A stretch of 64,000 nt of DNA from Saccoglossus kowalevskii (lineage: Eukaryota; Hemichordata; Enteropneusta; Harrimaniidae). Shown here piece after piece: positions 35,952 to 50,632 of this stretch; within the stretch, counting starts at the first letter, position 1, and each line of letters starts with the position of its first letter. A program made the position numbers and the translations under genes. The notes below the pieces were generated by a model. The model made no database searches and had not been told where the DNA came from. It saw only the letters and a list, made by a program, of their open reading frames with translations. The stretch is from assembly GCF_000003605.2 (NCBI RefSeq), contig NW_003151256.1:185091-249090 (forward strand), written 5' to 3'.

Positions 35952-37872
35952 AGTCGTGTATGTAGGTTGTCATGGTAACGTGTTCCTAATTTGATAACTA
36001 GAAATAATTTTTAAATTACCTGTGAGTTATATTTTGCTATCCAGGGCGATACAACAGGGAATTCTTTCTGATCAGAAAACAACGATGGGTTTACCAGCGA
36101 AATTGAACTGTACGGAATATTCGATATTTTAAACGTAGCTGAGTTTATTAGCTTCAAAGGGTTTAAATGGATTTAAAAATCTCAACAAGATTCTTTTTGG
36201 TTTTCATAGGTCATACCCAAGGGAACATGTTAAGCCGGTTTATATTAATCGGTGCCGGAGCTCAGGTGATATAGTAATGTCAAATGGCAACATTTTAGAC
36301 AAATTAAATCATTTCTTTAAATTGCAATTAGGTGTAAATGCCTAAGAATGTTAGAATTCATTTCGTGAGTAATTTGGCTTCATATGCGGAAAATAACTTA
36401 AAATAAAAAGACAAACATTCGATATATAATTATTCATACATATGAAAATAGAAGCTTCTCGCCAAGAAGAGTTTAATATGTTTCCATTTATGGGGAAAAG
36501 GAAAAGTTATATGTGTGCATGTGACCCGGATGTTATGAATATTCATACCATACTTATATGATTCATCCCTGACGTCATGTGTACTGTCGACTTGTTTACA
36601 AATAACGTCGAATACTATGAGTCACAATATATCTGACGCTAGTTACTGAAACGTTTGACGTCAAAGAAACAAAATATCGTTGAATTATGATTTCCGTGAT
36701 TATGAAATGTACTTAAAACACGGAATGAAACGCAATCTGATTGCTGTCGCGGCGCCTTGCCAAGCAGCTGTATGGACTTGGGTCAAGTAATACTTCGAGT
36801 ATGTCAGTGATGGACACCGACTATAAAATATGTGTCACTGTGATTTCACAGAGCTTGAAAATAGCAGTTGAATGAAAAACCTGAAATGCAATAATGTTAT
36901 TAGACTAAAATATACATCAAGTTGAGTGTCATGGCTACGTATGTATATGTGTATTGTATTCGCCAATAATTCATTTCGTTATATATTCTTGAAATTCGTG
37001 AAACAATAATCAAATGCTGTCACCTTCTTTTATACGTATACTCTTTTCTGAATATTTTACAGATTGTTATAGGCATACGTGCTATGACGCTTGTAATTTA
37101 ATAAGGCGTAAAAGTTGCAGATTTGACCAACAAGACCTTGTACTACCCTTATAATACTGTAAGCGGTGATCGCTGAGTTAAACTATACCTCATATAGTTT
37201 TAATGAGAATGGTTAAACAATACACAGTGGAAAACACAGAACGGAATGTCGACACTTGAATTCATAAGGGCTAACCTGAGTAGTTGCGAAGATTTTACTT
37301 TTTCAATTTATGCGTGCGTAGACATATTAATACCTTTGACGAATCTACGAGATAGAGAGTAGTCCTAGTGCAGCATAATACGTAATCAAACAAGATTTTT
37401 GCGATGTAATTGTAGTTTTATTGATTCATTATAATGAATACATTGTTTAAGCTCAATATTTTAAAATTAAAGACACTTATTTGGTAGATTGCTATTAATC
37501 ATTTGTTTTGTTGAATACATAAATGTTTGTGAGCTTGCGATATCAATTAGTGCTTCTCTGTTCTTATAGGTCTTCACATTGATTCTCAGAAATTATCAAA
37601 TGATGCTTTGTTGATCAATGTTACTTTTAATATAACAATCACGATCCGTGTATGCAAAAGATGGTATTGCTTTCAATTCACTGATTACAGGTTTTGAAAT
37701 TGTCTTTCTTATTCTTGCTTGTTGTTTACATATCATTGATTGTAATCAATATCCCACTAAACACAATAATATTGATTCTTTAATTGCCTTGGTGACAGTG
37801 AATTCGTAGAAATATTCTTTTGCAAGTTAGGTTTGATATTTGATTGGCGAGTGTAGAATGGTTTAATAAATG

Positions 37873-37889
37873 TATATATATATATATAT
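37873..37889. repeat. (TA)n microsatellite
   Basis: About eight TA units. Similar short tracts occur at 39865-39878 and 44997-45020. Confidence 0.8.
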
Positions 37890-38249
37890 CAGTGCAACGT
37901 TGTGCGAAAGCATATGTCGGGAGATTGTAGATTGTACTATTAATTAACACTTTGAACCTTTTAAACTATGAGTATCATACGATAACATGAATTATATCGT
38001 GTGGGGATATGGACACTAATGTAAGACACACTAACGTGAGTATATTTCAGGTGAATGAATACCAACTCTCAGTTTGAAAAAAAACTACCTTCTCGTAACA
38101 ATCACCAAAATCAATTTGGGAACAGCCTTTGGATTTGTTTCGCCTTCATTGCGTAATGGAACAGACCGAAAAGTGATCGGAAATGTATTTGATGCAATAC
38201 AAAGTGACGAAGTCGAATGTCATTTCTGTATCATATTATTATGGATTAT

Positions 38250-38747
38250 NNNNNNNNNNNNNNNNNNNNNNNNNNNNNNNNNNNNNNNNNNNNNNNNNNN
38301 NNNNNNNNNNNNNNNNNNNNNNNNNNNNNNNNNNNNNNNNNNNNNNNNNNNNNNNNNNNNNNNNNNNNNNNNNNNNNNNNNNNNNNNNNNNNNNNNNNNN
38401 NNNNNNNNNNNNNNNNNNNNNNNNNNNNNNNNNNNNNNNNNNNNNNNNNNNNNNNNNNNNNNNNNNNNNNNNNNNNNNNNNNNNNNNNNNNNNNNNNNNN
38501 NNNNNNNNNNNNNNNNNNNNNNNNNNNNNNNNNNNNNNNNNNNNNNNNNNNNNNNNNNNNNNNNNNNNNNNNNNNNNNNNNNNNNNNNNNNNNNNNNNNN
38601 NNNNNNNNNNNNNNNNNNNNNNNNNNNNNNNNNNNNNNNNNNNNNNNNNNNNNNNNNNNNNNNNNNNNNNNNNNNNNNNNNNNNNNNNNNNNNNNNNNNN
38701 NNNNNNNNNNNNNNNNNNNNNNNNNNNNNNNNNNNNNNNNNNNNNNN
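38250..38747. other. Assembly gap, 498 N
   Basis: A run of N. Any reading frame crossing it is an artefact. Confidence 1.
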
Positions 38748-41700
38748 TTTCAAAATAAATGAATAGTGAAAATCAGCAGAGGTTTTTAATTATTCAACCA
38801 TGAGTTTCTGCCTACCGTGATTTTTCAACATGTATAACCAAACGAAATTATGTGATATGTATTGTACCTTAGATGTAGTTCTGTAATCTTTTTCATTCAG
38901 CGATCAACGGTAAAAACCAAAGATAGTGGCAGCCAACAATTCATTTTTTGAAAGAGTTTATCATTCATTGTATTGCCAAACACTGAAATGTCCCTGATAA
39001 ATGTTATTGTCAACTTTGCCAAAAGGCCGGTGGTAATGTATTGTAGACACAAATGCAAACGAAAACACGCATGTTACAACATGAAAAACGTGATTCGATC
39101 TCATGATCAAGTCACACTCACTGCGCCAAAAATCGCAGTTCGAAATGACGTATAGTGAACACTATCGACATCATTAGATTTTAAGGCACAGGTCACATAA
39201 TGCAGATTGTCATTTATCACATTTGAAATCACTGATTTTAGGAACATTACACTAATGAATTTACACGTGATTCAAATACCACTTTGGTAATTAGAACTTG
39301 TCATTTAGTATCGTTATTATATATTAAAATTAGGCTCACGTGCAGAGGTGTGAGAAAATATATTTAAACATATTAATTAATGTCAACAATCGAGGCCAGT
39401 ATATTCGACAAGACTAACTTTCAAACTAAAAATTCATACAAAAATGTCATCACTATCTTGAAACCTAAATTTCACCAGCTAATGTAGTTTATTGAAAATG
39501 TCACAAGGAATATTTGTAACAATTAGGCCTGCCATCACTAACATCTGAACAAAATACGATGTTTCGAAATATGTATATACAGTACAACTATTTGTTAACC
39601 ATTTTCTATTTTATATAAATTAATCCGATATATGTAATACATACTAGTACTTGTAAATGCAGGGCGTATTTCATAATTGATATCCAAATTGAATTCCTTC
39701 GGCAAATTACGTCACAAAACTAATTTACATTTTACGAGATATATAGTACTCAGCTTCCCAAAATTCAGTTATATATTTGATTACTTTGGTAATAAGATCA
39801 TTTAAAGGGGGTCAATAACGGTCGACCTTCGAATAATAATAACTGTCGTATGAGTCCCAATGATTATATATATATATAAGTATATATTATAATAAAAAAC
39901 GTTAAATCAAGAAGCACACGAAAATCGTGACAACAAACAATACATGGCGCTGTCGATACTCACTGACGTCAGAATAAATTTTCCAAACTTTCACAATGAC
40001 ACAATACATTTACCCCGACACCGTGACCTCGGTTAGGATATTGGGGTTGACTCAAGGCCTTACATGGGTCGTCAAATAAGCCACGAAAAAAGACGAAAGA
40101 TTTTCGAGCTTAATGACTTTATTTTTATTAAAAGGCTACAACCATCGTGGCTGATATATATCAACAATTGATGTAAGGTCGGCAAACCTAAGTCAGGGCA
40201 ATAAAATAAGAGGAGAGATACTACTTGTCGATTTAAAAGGTAAATATTGCTTTACGTATATCCACTTCATTACAATGTCGGCAAATTTAAGACTACGGCG
40301 CTTTTGCCGTCTAGTCAAGTGCAGAGAGTTGGAGTCGCGGTATTTTAATGATACTTCTAATTCACGCTTCATCCTCGTGCATATGTGCGCTGCATTTGTA
40401 TAAGGCAACTGTAAATGACAACATACCCGAGGGATTGTCATATTGTTCAAACTACGTCGCTACTGAATGCCCCACGCAACTTCGTCAATTGACAATGGTT
40501 GACTAGAGCTCAGAGAATAAACTACGAATTTCCCATCGATAGCATGTCCTTACGGTTGGGTAAAGACTATTCACATTGAAGAACATGCACGTCGATGTAT
40601 ATGCACATTCGTGACGACAAAAGAATAATTTCAAAGAAGAGTTAGCGAGTCATTTGCGTTCTCGAAGTAGTCCTCATATGTTCGCTTGATTTCCCCTTTT
40701 TCCTAGAAGACGAAATCAACCTGAATTGTACTGCAATATTGAACTAACTAGGGGTGAAGCTAGACGTTACTGGGTGAATTACCCTTCAACATCCAGCCAC
40801 AATGGCGACAACTCTGTTCAGCGTCGGAAATTAATAAGTTTTTATTTCCTCCACATCTAAAGAGATGGGTGAGGTGAACACGATTCCGTCAGTACAATGT
40901 TCAAGAATGATCTGATTGGTATCGAACGTTTAGATCTAAAATTTGGCTTTAAATAATGCGTGAAGTGAAGCAACTGGAGTATTTCTTATGTTCTGGAAAT
41001 TAAAAATGTCGCGCTATCATTATGTCAATGTGTAAATGTACGCTCATAACAATATATGGATACTATACTCTTCCACTGACAAAGATTGCGGTACGTGGTA
41101 GATGTCCACATCTCAATAGAATTATACTTTAAGTGGCATTTGTGATTTCCTCGTTATGTAAGGTTTATCTGTCAATATAGATCATAGCAATATAGCTCAT
41201 TGGTGATGGCATAGTTCACGTTGAATACAATGATTGGAGAAAAACAATTACGCTGGTGTTTATATGTCCCGTCATGCTTTGCCTCATGATGATATACAAT
41301 GGCACAAATGGCGTGGTGATATTTAGAAGCGCCATAAACATGGTGAGTATGCTTGTCAGGAACAAATATGACGTATCTGACGAAGTAACTAGCATTGCTG
41401 CTACTGGTAATATAAAAATGGGTACTGTTGCAATCTAATAATCTGCGTACAGTATAAAGTGCCCTTACAAATTCTACATTATAAAATACAGTTTTAGAAG
41501 CACAATTTTTCATGATAAAAATACTTTTGTCGAAGAAAAATATATAAATTAATATGAATAATATATGTTCTATTGCATTTTCATATTCGAACACCGCTTA
41601 GAAAACTACATGACATGCATGAAGGACGTGTCTCCACTGATGTGAAAATGTATCTTGGGAATTTCGTCGGATTTGCATCTGAGTGGACACTGTCTGGATT

Positions 41701-44700
41701 GAATGTTCAAAATAACATATCTCGCAAATTAAATATGAATATATATTAAATATAAACATCAGATACAGGACACAATGTCCAATTTCGCCTCACTAACTTA
41801 CATACAATTCGTACGATTACTCATCCCATATAATGGTCTGTTTTAAAATTGTTTTACTTGTGCTGCCAACGGTATTTTCTTTATACTGTATTTCCACAAT
41901 TTATGATATCAGTTAAAATATACACAAGAACACTTGCCTCGGGTTACATTCATACTCTGTAGATCCACTCCTATCGAACAACTTGAAACTCCCGTCAAAA
42001 AAACAAAATGTTATTATTCCGGTAGCTATGCGCATGCGCGAGATGTACCATGGGTAATATCTAGCACGTTTCCGGTATCTAGAGTACAGACACGTGTACT
42101 TTACTAAAATATATCCTTTCCCTTTCTGAATTCCCGCCGCCATTGTTACTAGAATGCGTGTTGGGTAAATGAAGTGTTATAGAGTAATTATCACTCCACT
42201 TTTCAAATAAGATATATCACGATGTTATTATAGGTAGACGCAAATTTGGAGTAAATTATACATTTGTTTTTCCAGTATCAACAATTCAAAGTAGTTGGCG
42301 TACATCTCTTATTACTTTTTAATTACGAATAGTTGATAGTTGATATTTTGTAACTTGATGTAACACTAGACATTGTTCTGAAATAAATACAACTTGTTTA
42401 AGTTAGTCCTTGACAGTGGAACGTATTGTATGAATTATTTTGTGTAAAAAATAACAAATTAATATTTATGTACTTAGAGCATGCACGACAAAGGGGCGCT
42501 TGATGGCACATGTACATTACGTGTTTTGGACGTGAAAATACCAACCGTACGGATCCTTGCAGTCAATATTAGGTTAAATGATTTTTCGGGCTTTACGATT
42601 TACCTTGAGTAGCACCCACTGAGCTGCTGTTAGTGCATATTATATTATATTGCATTGTAGCAGAACGTAATAATCGGTAGGCAATTGTATCGAGGTCAAC
42701 CATGGTACTCCAGTTACGGTATGTACCAGTTGAATGAAGCCTGATTCAATTACAATTGTATTGTCGGAATTTGGTCTTCGACATGTCAAGAAATATTTGT
42801 TTTGTAAAAAAAAAGCATCAGCTACGTTATTCGCAATATTTCGGTCAAAAGGTGAAAGGTGAACATCATCGATAAGATTATTCATCGATTTCACCTGACT
42901 CCAAAGTTGTTTCCTGTGTTAGACATTATAAACCATTGAATTCATTGGGCATGTTACCACTGTGTCGGAGGGTTCTTGAACATCGAACATTACGTAATTC
43001 TAAGGTTAGATGTGTTTAGCGCTGACCCGAACAGCAGAATTCGAACAGCAATGCATATTTTATTGAAGACAAATGACAACATAATCAGGAAAAGTTACGC
43101 CAGCTAGTCGAACATTGAACACAGATATACACTAAACACAGTTGGTGTACAAAATAGTATGAAAATAACATATTGTATTTGTTCAGTAAATGCTATCATT
43201 GTTACATATGGCAGAGAAATATCTCAACATTTAGCAGTGTGACGTAGGACGAAAATATTATATTTAGTGTTTACTGGGTGTTTATAGTCGTCAGGGGGTG
43301 TCATGAAATTGAGGTTCTATTATTTGTTTTTAATGACGAAACTAATTCACTTCCTATTGTCAGTTTATGTACAATATTTGATTGGCAGATTGCAAATAAA
43401 GTCCTCATACAGTTGACTAATACTAAGATAAGTAAATTAATTATGTCAATGTTATATGTTCAAAAATACGCCCACATATAAAAAACGAGGAGCATTCTAG
43501 CCTAATGTAACCAGTTTATCGGTTATCTGGTTATCTGTAGTATTTGATTGAATCAACTCACAGTATGTTGACAAAACTTACGTTATGACAGTCAGTAAAT
43601 TAAAATACTTATTCGCTACAGGCAGCTAGTAAAAGAAAATAATTGTATTTCAATACATAAGATAGTCAGTATTAGTCCTATAATGTTGGTTTCCAGAAAG
43701 TTCATATATTCCCCTGAATTGATTATGTTGTACTGGATTCTGTTTGTCTTCTTTGTTTTTTTCGGAAATCTAGCGCTACGATTACCGTTTTCGTATATTT
43801 ACAACTGCGCTCCATTCATCTAGTATAATATGAGGTTTACAAACATCAGTACGTTTGCATGTCTTGCCAGTGAATTTATTATGTATGTCAGTGGTAAATT
43901 CCGAAAAAAGCTACGATATGGGGACAATCATATAAATTGCAATTGCCAACTCTGTACAAGTCAATCGAAGAATCATCGTTACTAATCTACCAATGGTTAA
44001 CTGTAAGAGAAATAGCTAATTCTGAGTGCTATTTCCCGTATTTAAGGTTTACATAGGGGCGATATATCTTAAATTCCTTTACTGGTAAATCTACTAATAT
44101 TCGACAGAAAGCTTTGCGAACGTAGTAAAAGTAATTCTCAGTCTATATGAGCTTCACTCAAACTGGAGAGTACTCAAGCAATGTCAAACCGTCAGTAGTT
44201 GAACGGATGGATAGCTTCAAAATGAACACATTGTATATTATGTAACGTAGACCTGAAACAACTCTGATTGAACGTGCACAATATCGAATGGACGACTGAT
44301 ATATGTTACAAGAGATGATTGGAATCATTCTTTCACTGAATAGTACGAATGTACATGTTGCAGGCATTTCGAGAATAGTCTACAATTTTACTCTTATTGA
44401 TATGTGTGTTGTCCGACTACTCATTCATATCCGAACATATAATAATGGTAAACTGCAATTTGTTTATTCTGAGTTTAAGAACAGGTCCCCAATACGTGTT
44501 CTTCCTCAACAGAGAAAGCTGCGTCATTCCGTACATTTTATAGTGGTACTATAATCCTAGTCTAGCAAATTTGATGAATTCACTTATATACAACTCGTTT
44601 TAATGTTGATACAAACTGCGCCTCAATATCTACCCGTATAGACGATAACGGTCAGTATTGAAGAAGTTAAACTAAGCGACCTTTCTATGAGGGAGGCCAT

Positions 44701-47700
44701 CACTTGAATGAAGAGTATGCCTCTTAAATTAGACAACTGAATGTCTATTCAAGTTTCCTTGTAGTGAATATTTCATTTCAGATACGAGATACATTTAAAG
44801 CAAGTGGCGGTGAGCGTATGTGCGTGCGAATAACGAGAGAGTCCATTACGGATATATGTTAAATATTCATGCCAGACCAAACGTATTGCCCTCTCATCAT
44901 TTTTCTTGTTCAAGTCATTGGATGTATAGCCGTTCTTATCATGCTGTACAAGCTGTACACGGGATTTGTACTGTCACAATATAATTTGTAAAAGCATATA
45001 TATATATAAATATATATATTTGTAGTGTAATTTTAAATATTTTAAATATAGACTACCCAAGGACGCAATATACTAGTATATCTTACTAATATAGACTTCT
45101 GTTGATATCAGTGGACTCCGGAGAAGACCTCAAAAGACAAAACTGAACCAGGAAATCGTTTTTGATGGAATGTACGTGTACAAACATAATCTAGAAGCAG
45201 ATCACGAAACTGAAGGTGTTTATGAACATCACTCTTTATATCGGTGAGAAAACGTTACGCGAAATTCTCGAATTTATCACAATTTATATAATTAATTATG
45301 TAATTGTAATTGCACACACGCTCCGGTAGGACAAGGCGAGTTTGTACTTGTTAATATACTCATGGATAACGAGAACTATTCAACAGCATGACGCCAATCT
45401 AATGCACGCAACTGTATGTTTATATACGGCATTATGTAATAAAACACTAAAATAAAGACACGCCACGCCGGCAATCTCAGTATGTTGAACACTTAGGTTT
45501 ACTTACTGGCATGAGAATGTAGCAGTATGAATCAGTGTCAGTATACACTAGTATGTTTGTTTGTTCGTTATTACAAGTTGATGTTTGATAACTCTGAATG
45601 CCACACTGTAGTGCGACATTATCTCAAATATGACACGCTCGGGTTTGATGTAGATTGCAATAGCGTGGTTATCTATAATGGTTTCGGTAGACATAACGTA
45701 TATCATTTAAATTGTCCATGCTATTATTACCTTAAAATGGGAATACACGACATATGCCATGCAGCACTAACCTCTCTGAACTTGAAATGAAAATGTCAAT
45801 TTATCACGTGATAAACGGAGAGAAAGCATGTTGAATTATAGTAGTCACTCACAACGTTCGTAACCATGGAAACCGTGTCAGCGTTAGCTCTCACGGCGAC
45901 AATGGCAATTATTGTTGGTTATTCAAATTGTGGTTTGCCACTTTTAGAGGGTCTGCAATACTCGTCTTTTTGACATGTCAATTCAAAATTCAGTTCACTC
46001 TGTAATTGGCATGTCAAACTTTGACTCTGTCTTGATTTCCAGAAAGAATCTTGATTTTAACTTTTGGTGAGTCTAATCCAACAAGGTAAACTGAGTATGC
46101 TGTCGAATTAACTTTGACTTTATTTTGTTTTACTTTAACGTTGACGTTGATATTATGACGGGTGTTACTTGAATAGTGTTATCATGCCAGGCTGCATATT
46201 AATGCATAATTAACGAAGAAATATATTAATTAAAATATCAGATAAGAGTATACTCACAAGCACACGATGTGAGCACGTCACCCATATCACATGTATTCTC
46301 AATTCTCCTATCGGGATTATCACGACAATTCTTGAAACAGTGCATACGATCGACAAACTTGAATGAAACGTGTAATTTCAGAGACGATTATATTCACCCC
46401 CGTGAAAGATAGGAATGACGGAAGACCCGTAAGTAGATACATGTAAATGTCGGTTGAATTCAGCGGCGTATGTTATATCGAGATGGTCTCGCGCATATTA
46501 GACCGGAAGTTAGGATGCGACGTGATTTGACAAAGCAATTTCACATAACATAATCGACCTTTCACTCATGAAACGTCACGTGACTCGTGTGTGGACAAGC
46601 ACATTCTGAGACATCGTACAGGAAAGTTTTTTGAGTGTCTGTGACTGAAAATTGTTCTATTCTGGCCTATAAACAGGACGTTTTTCGACATTAATTCTTA
46701 CGCCGGAACTGCGTCTGCGTTTGGCGTGGCATTATCCAGTGATACACAGCCAATCAGACAAATGAGGCAGGTTAAGAGACGCCAGACATGTCATCGTATC
46801 GCTTAGACCTCCGCCATACTGAGAAATTCAGATGCGAATTATTTTTGTACATTTGATGTTTTTCCACGATGGCCTGCCTTTCTAGTTTCACGGTATCGCA
46901 CCAATAAATTAATAAGTATTCTTAGGTATCATCGTGATTTACATCGGCATATGCAACAACTCTTTTGGAAATCAAAACATCTCATTACTTCCGGCACATT
47001 ATTTAACCATGACCCCCCCTCTCTCTCTCATTTTCAAGAATTCATTCAGAACCATGACCTTTCCTAACATTCCCATCAAATCTTCATTCATCGAGTCATG
47101 TTTCTTTTCAATAAATATATACACGACTACAAAGACATGCACATTTGCACTAATTTCATAAGTACCGCATATATATTACGTATACTGAACCTCGTCAACG
47201 GATTTAAAAGTATATAGTATACATTTGTCTACATATTCACTATATCTGTTTGGTTTAAAAATGTTCTAGTTGAAATGATGTAGGTTGATTATAAAATGCG
47301 TATTTAGTTTAGTATTGGTCAATGTTAGTGTTGTCGAGTTTGTTCTACATATATGTAACAAAATCTTCATTCGTGTCGCGATGTAACATCACAAACCTGT
47401 TCCTATTACATTATCCCCGTAATCGTACCTAGAAAAACGGTAATGAAAGCTCACTGTTTGTTATAGTAAAAATTATGATTATAAAATATTTTTAATGAAT
47501 ATCACTGCATTCAATTAATAATCCTAAGACATGTGACGTAGAGGATCATGGGTACTAACTACCTTCTAAACTATGCTGGTACTGTGAAATTATGGAATAG
47601 AAGCAAAGTGGTTGGTTCCTTGAATCTCAGGACGTGCAAAAAACATCTACATATGTTTGAAATAACCGCACGTAACTGCATACTTTTACCACAATACTCA

Positions 47701-50632
47701 CGACATTGTTAACGTTACTAATTAGGTTTCATGTCACTAGAGAATTATTCGGTAGTTTTTGTTAACAATGTATTCCCTGATTGGTGAATTGCCAATCTTC
47801 TAAATTAAATCACATTCCAATGGCCTCGTTATCGTCTTCGCTTGAATGCATTTCCGTTCCGTACTTTTAGCCGTCCGCGTACGAGCAGCTGAGGTTAAAT
47901 GCTTCCTTCCACCGGTCGCCATAGCGATTCAGTACGTTGCATTTTAACTGTGCCCTTAGTGCTTTACTTGTATGTTTCCTTAAAGTCGGGGCACTAAGTG
48001 TATTCTGTTGCACGTGTTTTCCGAAAAGCACTATTACAATAGTTTATTTCTAAGTAGGATTTTGTAATTGTATCCAGACACGGATAAAATATTACGAAAG
48101 GCCATTTACTGTCAATAAGAACAAACTGTCGCCAAAAATGCCATCCGATAATCAAACCATCCTAAAAATAAGTTGTTACAAAAATCGCGTTCTTTCTTCT
48201 CAATGCAAATGATGTCTGTAAAAACACGACTTAGAAATACAACGTGGACAGAATAGCATGCCAGCTGCATGCATGCCACGAGTTTGTAGGCACGTGTTAT
48301 GCACAGGGCTATCAAGTGTTTCTACAGTCAACACGTACAAAACACTCACGCTATTGAGTCTTCCGTTGTAGATTTAATAAATATACACGACATGACGTAA
48401 TATGTGTGTTTGCGTTAATCTTGTATTTGGAAACATGGTCGGCTTCTTGGTGGCATATCCACAACTACAGTGAATAAGTGTTGTCAACCCTAAACACGAT
48501 TTCTATAGTTTTACGGTTAGCGTAATACTCATCATTCGCGTGATCAATGTAATCTTGTAATACGAATATAAATTGTTACTGAGGCCATATCTGATCTGTC
48601 GATTTTCAGTAATTAATCGAACCCTGAACTTTTATATCACCTTGTACAATGAAAACAATAAATACCAATAAACCGCAATAAACACTTGTACATGATACTT
48701 AACCATGATGAGGAATACATGTCATGGGCGACTTCCTGCTTTCTGTTTTAATCTGTATCAAATTCATGTACTACGAATGAACAGTCTTTTAGCCTACGCA
48801 TGCGCACATATGCCTACAAGACATCGCAATTTTGTTTTTAAATCTATATTTCATAGATTTATGTGCTGGATTTATGTAACGGCAATTATTATTATTGCAT
48901 AGTCCTAGGAGATCTCTCTATATATAATATTTTAAAACTGCATGACGCGTTTTTTTTTACATATTTAAGAGGTATATGTGCGTATCTAACTTGAAAGCCG
49001 CCCATCGTTAAGTCTGAGCAACAAACACTCTTCAATTTACGAGCATTAATCGAAAAATCTAAAAATAATTGTTCATTTGAATGAATAAAGCAGTTTTCGA
49101 TTGCGTTAGCCCTGCCTTTTTTCGATCTTCAACATTGTTTCCTGTGTAAACCTCGGCACTAGTCGGTTGATTCTGTCTTTAAATGAAAAATAGACTTACG
49201 TTTTCATGCTTTGAAATTATTTTGAATTTATAAAAGACACCAATTTATTGAGCGGGATTGTACGTAATTTCTAAGAGTTGGCTATTTGATAGCTACTTTG
49301 TACTGCCACAGTAGCGAGCTTCATGTTGAATTTGGTTTACCAATTAAATATATTTTATTGAACATTTTGTTCGAAAACTTAAAAATCGATTTCAGTAAAT
49401 TGAAATCATTTCCGTTTCGCATTTCCAGGATTGAACAGTTAAAATGTACATCCATTAAGGCTCAACGATTACTATCCGGCGAGGCGCGTGACATTACGAA
49501 ACAACAGTAGGATTTTTATCCGTGTTTATTTTTGGATAGAGAATCATCAATGTTGTTAAGTAACCACTATACTAAAAATAGAACACCAACCATTATTCAT
49601 CAAACCATCGCTCCTCCACTCTATATGTTCAATGTGTGTGAATACGTCCCCTGCTTCACCACCACAACGACACCATGTTGATAATATCAAACTTATTCGT
49701 TTATTTCGCTTGACGTCCCAAATTTTGTGTGCAGACTGATATTCCATGAACGAATATGTGCGTATGGCTAGATTTGTCATCGCGACATTTCGCCTATAAC
49801 TATACTTGACACACATTATGACACACATTATAACACCCCCTACCGAAGAACATGAGATAGATACAATCGTCCAGCAATTACTGGGTACTACAGTGCAGCT
49901 ACGTACTACGTAAATAGCAACCATTGAGAATACCTCTTTGCTTTGAAAAGATTTGCGTTTAATGAAGACAGTTTTTTTCATGAATATGAAAGTGAAATAC
50001 GCTGCTTAATTGGAAGGTCATGCCCTTTCAGTGTCTACCTTTTGTCATCAGTGTCGAAAATATACAATATGGACACAGGCGTAGACAACAACCGAAGAGC
50101 AGAATCCTTACTTTAAAAAAAAGATACTTACGAATTGGAAAAATCTGTGCAATTCTTAAAACTGTGAGACTTGGATCTAAGAGTATGCTTTTTGAGTGAT
50201 GAATAATGATTGCACTCAGGGAACTGAAAACATGCTAGCCAGTATGTACCAGCCAATATGTGACATTTAAACTAACGATTTTGTGAATTATACGTGATGC
50301 CTAGGTAGATAAAGACACTGTGAAATATGGGTAGGATAATTAGATGCTTATCTAAAAAAACCTATAGGTAGAATAACCTCTACGAGCAGTATGCATTACC
50401 ACGATGACACGCATACAAGAGGTCCTACCAAATATTTAACATGGTTACACATTTTTGACTGACCTCTCTCTCTCTCTCAATTATTCTTTTAGATAAGCAA
50501 TTGTGTATATGACATGGCCTTAGTATTTCCATTTGATATCGTTGTTGATTGTTCAGGTATTAAATAGCGGAATTAAGGGGAACAATCACACGACTATTAA
50601 ATTAGGTGTAAGGATTTATTTTCTATTTTCAG
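38748..50632. other. Gene-poor stretch, no coding exon seen
   Basis: AT-rich DNA with short (TA)n tracts and scattered CRE-like and E-box palindromes. The longer open frames, at 41172-41594 and 49556-49981 on the minus strand, have no domain, no codon pattern and no family resemblance. Confidence 0.55.
50464..50478. repeat. (CT)n microsatellite
   Basis: About seven CT units. Confidence 0.8.

Noticed and set aside
38074-38766. Apparent long reading frames on both strands around 38.1-38.8 kb
   Set aside because: They run through the N gap; only about 60 flanking codons are real and they resemble nothing known.
41172-41594. Minus-strand 140-codon frame
   Set aside because: Phe/Tyr/Ile-rich and low in structure; no recognisable domain.
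49556-49981. Minus-strand 141-codon frame
   Set aside because: Cys- and Ile-rich composition typical of random AT-rich DNA; no motif, splice context or resemblance to any family.
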